A stretch of DNA of 64,000 nucleotides from Neodiprion pinetum (lineage: Eukaryota; Arthropoda; Insecta; Hymenoptera; Diprionidae): contig NC_060233.1 of the NCBI RefSeq assembly GCF_021155775.2, positions 4,196,501 through 4,260,500 on the forward strand, read 5' to 3'. This document shows positions 1 to 10,800 of the stretch, piece by piece. Numbering within the stretch: the first letter of the stretch is position 1; each line of letters starts with the position of its first letter. Both the position numbers and the translations under genes were made by a program. The notes below the pieces were generated by a model. It did not search any database and was not told the DNA's origin. It saw only the letters and a program-made list of their open reading frames with translations.

Positions 1-490
1 CGTAGTAACGTAAAAAAAAATCGTTCGTGAAATTAAAAAATGTCACGATCAACCGTTTACCGAGTTGTCATGGAATGCGTTGTAATTTGATTTCGAAGCG
101 TTTATCGCGGCAGTCTTGAATCGCAGTGCTTTGTAATCAGTCTTTGTGCCATCTGGGAATCAGTGATAATGTTACTTTTATTTGCGTTCAATAGCTGGAT
201 TGAATACTCGACGATCGATTGTCTCTTTCACGCGTTATCTGGCTTCGGAATCTGATAGCTGTTTCCCCGCCATCCTGGCATTGTCTTCCATATCGGGATG
301 CAGCTTTGTCGCCTTACGGCTTGTGCCTGGCATCGAAACAGCCACACATAAAATATCCCGGTGACATACGCCGTTTGAAAATTGGGCTGCTCGATGTGCC
401 CGAACTTTTTGGAAATTAAATGGGGGAAAAATTTGATTCTTTTCTAATTTATCTGAATAGCAAATTTTACATAAAATCGAGTTATACCTG

Positions 491-623
491 CACTGAGAGA
501 AATATTTAGTTCCAGTTACCGCTCAGTACTTAACTATTTTCTTTTTCTTACTACAACCGAAAAATGTAGTTCTAGGTAGAAAATAAAATTAGTTTTCTAG
601 CTGTTACGATTTCTTTCTCGAGG
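491..623 (+). mobile_element. Family A short transposon, truncated copy
   Basis: It begins CACTGAGAGAAAT and carries the family's TTACCGCTCAGT, ACAACCGAAAAA and GTTCTAGGTAGAAAAT blocks, then loses similarity near 623. The right half and far end are missing. Confidence 0.8.
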
Positions 624-1467
624 AACCTTGCGCATTGTACGATCAGTTCTGACCACCGAACTGAAACTCTCGACCCCATAGTCAGCAGAATCCGGTAGCA
701 TCCACATACGTCGAGGGATACTTGCCAATTAGGGACATCGATGAAACTCGTTTTAACGAACCGAGCTCTGCAGACTTTGCCAACATCTCTCGGCGACTGT
801 TGATCATGGCAGCGGTGTAGAATATGATTCTGTTCCCCGGACTGATTGGACTGGAGAAGTTTTCGTTTTATCAGACGACTTCCGGTATCGGACCAAAGTT
901 TCTTCAAAAAAAAAACTTTCCTACTACTCTCAATCATATATTGTTGCCCCCCCCCCCATTATTTTCCTCATTCATCTAAATTCTAATAGATTTTATCGCC
1001 GATCGATCTTGTTTAAAATCTTGTCCGCTTGTATTCGAGTGGAAACGGCACTTCCGGTATTATCAGACAAGCGTGATATGATGTCACTGCATTATTGCAG
1101 CCTGTTACACCAAGTGCTCGTGTATCCAAGATATTGCGAACTCGAGACTCCGCTGTTTATGGAATTGACTCTGACTCTCTCGTATGGTTACTATTCCGTT
1201 CCGATCCATCTTTGGAAGTAGCTGGTATAATAATGGAGCAAAGAACGTATTACTGTCGCAAAGAAAAATACGGCGTAGCGGAGTTTCGCGTTAGCGGTTT
1301 ATTTCTGGAATCATTGTCAGTTTTTTTTATCAGACGTGAGGAGAGAAAGAAAGAAGAAAGAAAGAACATATTTTTATTTTACTAGGACATATGCATCCGC
1401 GGGTACAAGGTGAGAGAGATTACATTAGAGATATCAGACTTACATACTGCTTACAATTAATTTTAGC

Positions 1468-1469
<2 letters not shown>

Positions 1470-1533
<64 letters not shown>
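1470..1533. repeat. (GA)n microsatellite in hiw intron
   Basis: About 32 uninterrupted AG units lie about 140 bp before a hiw splice acceptor. It is likely length-polymorphic. Confidence 0.98.
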
Positions 1534-1535
<2 letters not shown>

Positions 1536-1671
1536 AAACAAAGAAATAAAAATCACTTATAATTAATACTGAAACCTCGTTGCGCGGCAAAGTTTTTGCG
1601 ATTCTCTGTTTGCTTTCGGCGATTTGCAATTGAAATTAATTTCTATTCCGTTTTTAATTTTTTCGTTTCAG

Positions 1672-1894
1672 TTGTCACTCGAACGAGCGACTCTTCTTGC
1701 GGGATTTCGTTTCTTGCTCGGCCGGAACAAGCGGAGGACGATTAGCGCGATGGTTGCAACCGGACAGCTTTGTGGATCCTGCAAAATGCGAGGCTCTTTA
1801 TTCAAGGGACGAGATGAGATGCGGATGGCCGGCGATCGTCACTGTTCTTACAAGGGACCAATACGGCGAAGTTGTTCACGTGTCGGGCCTGAAG
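1672..1894 (+). CDS. hiw: hiw exon: start of filamin-like region
   Basis: The acceptor is tttcgtttcag and the donor AAG|gtgggt. The exon enters with one base (phase 2 upstream) and ends in phase 0. It reads through ...RLFLRDFV... and ...KCEALYSRDEMRCGWPAI, matching the segment just before and inside the filamin/ABP280-like repeat of MYCBP2. It is the first exon in the window that I can place with certainty. Confidence 0.9.
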
Positions 1895-4800
1895 GTGGGT
1901 GAATTCCTTCGTTTAAGGGGGGGTTTACAGCTTGGACGGTCTAAAATTATATCTGTTTTCAGGATTTTTATTTTTTTTTGAATAAAGTGAAAACACTTGG
2001 AGCAATTTGAATTTCAAGGTATTATTATTTATAGTTTCAACAACATTTTCAATTTTTTTCATCGAAATTGATCACAAAATGGCGGCGTGGCGCATATAAG
2101 TAGCGAACGACTCCGAACTCGAGAGCTTTTGCGATGGCGCATCTCCTGACATCACTGTCTAACTTGTAACAAATAGGAAACTTTTTTCAGTTGCAAACTC
2201 TTCTTCGGGTTCCAAGTCGTAGCCTAAATGTTTAAAAAAATAAAAAAATTAATTCAAATATATACGTTTATGAACGAAGAATAGTTTAAAAAAATTCGCA
2301 TGAAAAAATATTTGGGATTGAAATTCAGAAATCTAGCCACGATCTCGAATCGCTAGACAAGTTTTGAAGATTGTGTGAAAATTTCAAGTCGATCGGATAA
2401 AAATTGAACCAGAATTCTGAGCTACCGGATTGAAAACCTGGTCGTTTGCTACTTATTTCCGCCATACCGCCATTTTTTTATTAATTTCAAACTGCTTCGG
2501 GTGTTTTCATTTTCTTAAAAAAAGAAAAACTCCCAAAAACAGGGATGATTTTAGACCTTCCCAGCTGAATTTCAATCCTCTCCCTGAACCCACGGCAAAG
2601 CCGTAAAAAATATCCATAACACCGTCGAAAATTCCCGACGTGTTTCAGATCGAAGTGAAGGCGGTTCCCATCGACAAAAAAGACATCGCGGACTCTGACC
2701 AGGGTAGAAAAATGCGTCGAGTATCGCAACCGGACCCGATGACCTTCGGTGGTCATCCTCAGCCCACCCTCGACGTTCCCTACGAAGTTACAGTTAACAA
2801 CAAGATGTGCTTCTACGCTATCACCATCATGAAGGCCTACCAGAATTACTCGTTCGAAGAACTGAGGTTCACATCTCCGGCGGTCAAGAGATCCAGCGAA
2901 AGTATGCTCGTCAGGCCCAACGGCGATGGAAGTTACAGTGCCACATGGACGCCGGCCTCCGTTGGCTGGTACTCTCTTATGGTTACCGTGGACGGGTACA
3001 GCATGGAGGATGTGAGTGAAATGGGTCCGAAAAATAAGGGCGAAGCACGCTTTCCAGGCGAAGAAGCTTACGCGAAAATTGGTCTCATGTTGCAGAACTT
3101 CAAGGTCGAGGTGAAGGAACCACCCCAAGGTATGCAACCACCGACTCAGAACATCGTGAAGAAACCTCAGCACCAGCCGAGCAGACTGAGGAAATTCGTA
3201 GCAAAGAATAGCGCCGGGCTCAGGATCAGGGCGCATCCTTCTCTCCAGAGCGAGCAAATCAGCGTGGTGTTTGTTAACGATACGATAGGTTTTATAGACG
3301 AGGTAAGGGAGCGGGTCTTTGTCGAAGGAACGTTGTCGGTTCGATTCTATCCTGTGTCTTTTACGTGGTCGTTTGACGCTTGGTAATTTTGCGTATCAGA
3401 TGCACAACGACGACGGTGTCTGGCTACGTTTGAACGCGGAAACCATCAAGCAATACTGCAACAGTGGGCACCTTGAGGCCTGGTGTCTGCAGTACAATCA
3501 GCATCTGGGAAAGACTCTGTTGCTTCCGGTTGAGGAGCCGAAAACGATTCTGGACCAAGTGATAAAGGAAACTATCCTGCGGAAAAGGCCGGAGCACAAC
3601 GACGAGTAAGTTTATTGACGAATTATTCGGGGTATTGAAGACAGGATGAAACGCGATGTGCGCCGAGAAAAATTTCATTTGTTATAGTAACTAGAAAAAT
3701 TCAGTAAAACAGGTATCGTTGAAAAAACTGTTTGAATATTGTTGGGATTACGAAAAACGAAGTACGCCCAACCATTTTGCGCTATCGTCGATCCTTTCTT
3801 GGTTATTGCAACGCAAAATCAGTTTCTGAGACTCACTCTACTTTTTTAGTTGAACAAGGCTTTAACGTCCATTTATTCTTGCACAAGCGTTAAATTTTCG
3901 CAACAGTTGCAAGAAAATATAGCAACAGTGATCGTAATGAGAAAGAATAGCAACCGATACTAGAAATCTAATTTTCATTTTCTACCTAGAACTATATTTT
4001 TCGATAGTGGTAAAAAATGAAAATAGTCAAGGACTGAGCGGTAACCGGAACTAAAAATTTCTCTCAGTGTACGAAGTCGTGGCGTATATTTCAGCAGGAG
4101 AAAGACCGTCACTTTTGACAGCGGGAAATGCATGGTGGTTGTCAAGTGTGGAGCTTCTGGTCACAACATTCGTAGCAAGCCAAGTCTCAAAGCACCTCCG
4201 GTCGGCATGCTGGCCCTTGGGAACAGCATCACTGTTCAAGAATACGTAAGTTTCTAGACGTGAAATTTGACGGTTGTTTGTTTATTGTACCGCCGGGGTT
4301 GAGACGTATGAACAATTTTCTCTTTCAGCACGTCAACAGCGAAGGTACTTGGGTACAGATAGACGACGAGGCGGCCTTCAAATATTGCTTTCATCCCGAA
4401 GACGAGGCCTGGTCACTAGCTGTGAACAAGCACGGTGTAGTTTATATGAAAATTGAACAGGAGCTTGAGAACGACCAAGCGGAGAGAAAACTGATGATGC
4501 CTGATGCCACGTTTTCGCATGACAATATAGGATTCGACTTTTCTGCACCGTCAGGCAGCAATGAAGGATTCAACTTTACGACGCGAAATTTTACCCCGGG
4601 AACTGGCGGGTCTGGGGAAGGAAACAACATAAATCCATTCGTATTTGGTTCTTATAATCAGCATGATTCTCCAGGTAAAACATCGAGGAACACAATGATG
4701 ATGGTTCGATAGTTGAATGCTTGAATTTTTCAGGGAGCGATAGATTTACACCAGAGAAAAACGACGCCTCGCCAAAGTTCAGTAAACCGCATACCAAGGA

Positions 4801-7800
4801 ACGAGTGGCGAGAGAAAGGGATCGAGAAGGTGGTGGAAAATTTAGTGTGCTTCAAAAATGGTTACGGGGTGAAGACAAGCACCACGGAGACAAGAAGGGA
4901 TCGCCGGGAAAGTAAGCGCACAAGTTGATCGACGTACAGAGATAAGGGATACCGGCACGGCCACATTTTTTAAACGTTTAACAACATTTTTTTGTCTACA
5001 GAGATATTCCAGAGTTTGTCGGAGTCTCGGTGAAGGAACTGGTAAAAGCTATAGGGGAAAGTCGGGCCAATGGTAACGGATCAACTCCTCCGGAAACACC
5101 AAGGAGAACATCGAGAAGTTCTTCTCCAAAAAATACCCAAGGTGGGTCTCCACGAATTCACAGCCGTTCTTCTAGTCCAGTCCCAATACCTGGTACGTAT
5201 TTAGTTCTCACCATAGTCGACTCAACAATCAAGAAACATACAATAAATATACACTTTTTCAATACTAATAGATACTCGTCAACGTCTCGCACTTTGAAAT
5301 TTATTGACAAAACAATGTTAGAGATAGGTGTATAATAGTGACAGAAAATAATAAGCTCATATTTCCGATGATTAAATTCCGTAACAGTGTAGTTCGATGC
5401 TTTTACGAATTTTACACATATAGCAGAATCAAAGTAGTGTCACTTTTTTTTATCATTATATTATTTGGACGAGGTATGCACACGTCTTTTGGGAAATATT
5501 TTTCTCACCGCAGTCTAGAGAATAGCAATAACACGTTAAAGAAGTTAGGTTTTCAGTGTTTTTATCGTAATAAGCTGAAAATTATTACGGTAACCCGAGT
5601 ATTTTGAGACATTTATCAGACCATATAACGGTCAAGTAGCACAATCACACGATTTAGTTGTAACAATCTAGCGGTGTTGGTCTTAGCGGGATCCTGCCGA
5701 CAGCCAATTGGTTCTGGCAACTGCCTCTTTCCTCCCGCTGCTAACATTCCAGGTATTCAGTGCTTATGTTCCTAAGAAACCACTCAAGTCGCAACAATAT
5801 GAGATGAATCCAAAATTTTATTATGAACACAAAGACCAAGCCAGAAACTCTACACCATCTCACACTGTTACGGCTAATAAGCGTTGTTTGAAAATTTTTC
5901 TTCTGCATGTGGGTTCAAAGTTCTCTATTTGTGAATGATTATCCTGTATTATGTACTTGCTGCTTTTAGTAATGTAATTAAGTTATAGTCGTGTAAGTTA
6001 ACATTTTATGTGACTTGAATAAAGTTTAATACATACAAAGATTACGGCAGTATGAGAAACAATATTCAAGCCACAAAACTGCCATTAAAACCCGATACAT
6101 GTTGCAAATATTAAAAACTCGCCAGGTGGGAGGAATTTGATAGGCGGGGGGGACAGTGCTGGCAGCAGCCCTCTGCTCTGCGGCTCCCCTCGAAGTATCG
6201 GGATATCTCCGTTAGGTAAGGATACTAACACGTTTTTATACCACTAACTCACATAAACCTACGTTTGACACAAAGCTTAACGTCAACTAATCCACTAACA
6301 AGGAGTTTTAATATTACGCGATACATAGAACATCATGTTGGACCATGCGTTACTATCATGTTCAGTATTGCACAGTATACTACATCAGCATGCAAAACTA
6401 ACTCTAAAGCTTCTTAAATCGTTCATTGTAATTCTACGCTTAAAGTACACAGGGAGAAAATGGTAACGGTAAACATGCATCCAATTTGAAATTGATTTCT
6501 AACTCAATTTTTTGCTGTAAAAAATATTTGCGAGTTTTCCCGCTTGTTTATATTGATTTAAAAACTCATACACGATCCTTGTATTACAGCACAGTTACAG
6601 TATTCCTGGAATAAGTTTTTAGTAACTAAGTATGAGCTCAATATTTGCAGAGCTCGGTTCAAATTTCTGTACAAGTTATCGTATGAGAATGAAATTCGTA
6701 AAATAGTATACGACTCATTTATTTACTAGTGTCTGGAGCAACGGTCGATTCTGCTACATCTCATCGTCGTGGTTCAACTCAAAGTGATACCAGCGCTTTG
6801 GTGAGCAGTCTCACTAGAGATCCGTCGCAATCGCCAAGTGGAGTTAGCTGCATTACAGCAAACACACGAGATTTGTCTCCGAGTCCAAGCTGCAGTTCGA
6901 TCCACATGCGATCTGAGGATAGCATTGCTAGCCCACCAGACACACCGCGAAAAGAGGCTGTAAGTGAAGCCTGAGTCGAGCATTAAAAAATCATTCGTCG
7001 TATACATTTTTAACTTTATCTCGCTTTGAAGGATTCTCAAGAAAGTCCACGTAAGATGTCACAGGCCCAAACTCAGACTAGCCCAGATAACGCTACAACA
7101 GCAATGAAGGGTCACTTCAGCATTGGGGCTTCAGGGACTAAGGACGAACGTCTTTCTCCAAAATTGAATCGCAAGGATCATAGTAAGGGCTTGAAGACGC
7201 GGTTTAAACGAGCCATGTCTCCAGCCAACAGTCACCAAACGCCTAGTACGAGTCATGCAATAAATTTGAACAAAGAAAAGGTGAAAGAGGCTGTCAGCCC
7301 GTCGGTAGCCGAATGTTTGAGAGCGGTATTTGCCGCTTATTTGTGGCACGAAGGTATAGTGCACGATGCCATGGCTTGCGCAAGTTTTTTAAAGTTCCAT
7401 CCCAGCCTGCCAAAGCAAGGTGCACTTGTGGTGACGAGGCAGTCTGTTGTGCAATCTAGCGACAAGCAAAAACAGGAATTGACGAAGGAGCAAAAGGCGA
7501 GGCAAAGACATTCCGTTGAAGTAAGTAACGCCGGTAATTACTTGCACATCCAACCAAGTACACTGGAAACATTGACCAGATCCGCGGCGAATGCTAATGC
7601 CAATCGAAGTCGGAAAAAGCAAGAAAACATTATCAAAGAGGAAGGTGAAGCGAGCAAGTTAACTGCCTTGCCAGAATTTCACACAGTAGCGATATTGCCA
7701 CCGGCTTTGAAGTGTCTGGTGTTTCTTTGGGAAGAGCTGAGTACCAATTGTCTCCAGGTCATAAATCAACAAAACATCGTCCACAGTCCCGTGGCGCATA

Positions 7801-10800
7801 TGCAGACGATAAGACTGACGAAAAAATCTTCTGCAGATAAACCTTTGAAAGAAGAGAAGTCGAGAGACAAGGAGAAAAAGACTAGTAGGAAGAAAAAAGA
7901 ATGGAAACCAGTAGGACAAACAAGTGCAGGCGAAAGTTTATGCGGTATCGAGCGTGAAACAACTTGCGAACTCTGCGGTCTGATGTTTCCACACCCTGTG
8001 ACCTATCACATGAAAATGATGCATCCTGGTTGCGGTTGGCATGCTGGTGGTAAAGGGTACAATAGCGGAGGAAACTACTGCGTCGGTTGGGCAGGTAATT
8101 GCGGGGACGGAGGAGTTGGTGGAAGCTCTTGGTATTTGATTTGCGACACTTGTCGAGAGAAGTATTTGAAAACGAAGAAAAATAAACTTAGTAAGAAATT
8201 CGTCAGCGGAGTTACTCGAAGGAAAGGAGCAATGAATAGGATTCTTTCGCCCACCAATAGTCCAAGTAGAAACGAAACGCATATAGTCATGAAAAACAAC
8301 GCAATGTTCTTGCTCGACTTAGCTAGTGCCTCAGGTTTAAGCATTCCAAAACAGCAGCGAAGACCGTCGCAGACTTTGTCTTCTGTAGCAGAAAATCATA
8401 GCCCGCCTGAACCAGCTGGACCGTTTCCCCCCACTGGCCCATTTCAATGTTTGCAAGCCCTTGGAATTAACACCTCTCAGAGCCACGATGAAAGATATTA
8501 CGAGGAAACGTTGAGGAGACACAGCGGACAACATAATCCATATGACGGAAATGGTTCGTTTAATAGCAGTAATGGAAGGGTGAGTGATTGAATGTTGAAA
8601 ATAGAACCATGATTATAAATGTAAAATCATAAATAAGATTTAAAGAATGATCACTCATGTCTGATTTTTTTTTCTACACCCTTTCAGCCGTTATCAGAAT
8701 GTCCCGTAAGCGATAGTGACAGTGACAGCGGCAAGGGCAGAGGAATGTTTCACAGATCAGTTTCTATGTCCACTGGAGCTCCATGGGCAAGAAATAGTAA
8801 CGATGGGAGAGTTGTTATGATGCGGAAAAGGAACAACAGTAGCAGTGAAATGAATAACGGTGAGTTATTATTTTACCACAATGAGAATAAAATTTGTTAC
8901 TTGATCGCAGAAGCGAACATCATTTACCAGGTATGAGGTGGAGGGAAATGTAAACCCTTTTGTAATCCCATTATCGGTGTTTTATTACCTAGTGACAATT
9001 TCTTCTAACTGAATGTATGAATTTCTTTATCCTGATGTGAATTTTAACACCATCAAATTTTATCAAAACAGACGCTGGTTCTTCGCTTCTGTGTTACCCG
9101 TCGGCAGCGTTGCAGAAATTGGTACCTTCGATAGACCAATCGGCGATAGTATCAACTAGCCAAGCAGAAACAGCGAACAATGTGAAAGTAGAGATACTGA
9201 GAAGACCAGTAATGTCGTTTGTGTTGCATCAACATAATTTACAATATCTTCAACTTGCTATGAAGCAAGCATTGAGACGTGCCGCATGTCGTGTTTATGC
9301 TATGCAAGCGTTGAACTGGTTACTCAGAAGCGTTACTCAGCCAATTTGTTTGCACGATTTACTATGGTGGTTTCTGTCTGCTCTAACACCCGTAACACCT
9401 GATACGCTAGATGTTAGCGAAGACGATAATCGAACTGAAAAAAAGGAGGATCACGTAAGTTCGTTCAAAAATATATTCCATTGAAGAAAAGAGATGTTAT
9501 TCGCAACGCGATAAATTCCTATCACAGCATTTACTTCTGCACTTATTACAGGATATGATCGGGGTCTGCGAACATCCACTAAGTGATTTGGTCGTTGCTG
9601 GCGAGGCTGCGAATCCTCTTCCAGCCGCATTTCATACTTTATTACAAACCATTGCTGATTTAATGCTTTTACCGCCGCCAGGTAAGGATTTCAAACAGCA
9701 AAAAATCAACCAATAAGGCCAATTTGTGACTACAAAGAAATAACTTCCATTACATTTCACGATAATTCCAGGCTCACCACTACAGCAAGCGGCAGTGAGA
9801 TGTTGGGGAATAAGATTTACCCCTGCCGATCACATGTTCTTACATCGCAGTCATGTGTTTAGTAACATTAGTAAAATTCTGTCACGTTCCGAAGAAGAGG
9901 AAGATGTCAATATAAGTATGCACGAGAGTCATCAGTCAACGTTTTCGCAACACATTACGAACTCTGTCGAAGCATTGAAAGATTTGACGGGTGGAGTTGA
10001 GATTAAGGCATCGAGTAGACAAGCTATGATCGGTAGTCTCACAGATAATTCTACCGAAACATTTTGGGAATCCGGTGATGAAGATAGAAATAAAACAAAG
10101 ACGATCACTATACTGTGTGGCGCGCATTCTTATCCTAGAATGATCTACATCCATGTTGATAACTGCAGAGATTTGGCGGTAAGGAGCAAGTCGAGTTTAG
10201 AAGTTGCACAAATATTATGAACAAAATGTAAAATGCCAACAAATTATACCTGCACTAACTTTGAAATTATCACTTATCTTTTGCAGAATAAAGTTTCCAG
10301 CGTGACTTTTCAATCTGGACCAAATGTTGACGAGCTTTTTAAACTCAGGACCGTAGATGTCGAAAGTAGATCAGCTGGTTGGGTCAGCTGTCCGGTAACA
10401 GGTAATTGTGTTGGAAATAAAAAAGTTCGTGAAAACTCGCGCTTACTTTGCGATTAATGAACGAATAATGAGTGGTGATATATTTTTTTAGACATGAGAC
10501 ACGTCGTTGTTCGATTGGAATTGAAAGGCCCTGACAATTCGTTACGGGTTAGGCAGATTCGAATTTTGGGAGAAATTGAAGGTGAATCACTGAAAATTGG
10601 AAAGCAACATAGCGCGTTGACCATTCAACAGAGGAACTGCGAAGCTGAGACATTGAAAGTCTTTCGTTTGATAACTGCGCAGGTTTGTATCTGGTTTAGC
10701 TCGTAAAATTATCATAGAACCATGTATGCTACTGCTTACTTTGCACATTTGTAACTAATAGTTTGAAATTTATCCAGGTATTTGGCAAATTGATACAAGG

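Larger units (their letters stand above)
1..1671 (+). other. Upstream hiw region with unresolved coding traces
   Basis: This should be intron plus earlier hiw exons, because the first sure exon enters in phase 2. Open stretches in the plus strand occur at 182-364, about 675-830 and 1084-1250, but they switch frame and I could not join them with good splice sites. They might be small real exons, a degenerate copy, or chance. The stretch also holds a transposon fragment (491-623), an 11-C run near 949-957 region and a (GA)n tract at 1470-1533. Confidence 0.3.

Noticed and set aside
572..937. Minus-strand open frame of 121 codons
   Set aside because: It overlaps a transposon fragment and has no domain, start context or splice support. 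It is probably a shadow of whatever lies on the plus strand.
2487..3257. Minus-strand open frame of 256 codons
   Set aside because: It is the complement of the conserved filamin-domain exon of hiw plus the foldback element, so it is a shadow.
5338..5607. Open frame of 89 codons in a hiw intron
   Set aside because: It is AT-rich, Phe/Ile/Lys-biased, without start context or similarity.
7519..7525. GTAAGT inside the largest hiw exon as a splice donor
   Set aside because: The sequence on both sides is conserved-looking coding in one frame, and no matching acceptor restores the frame better.
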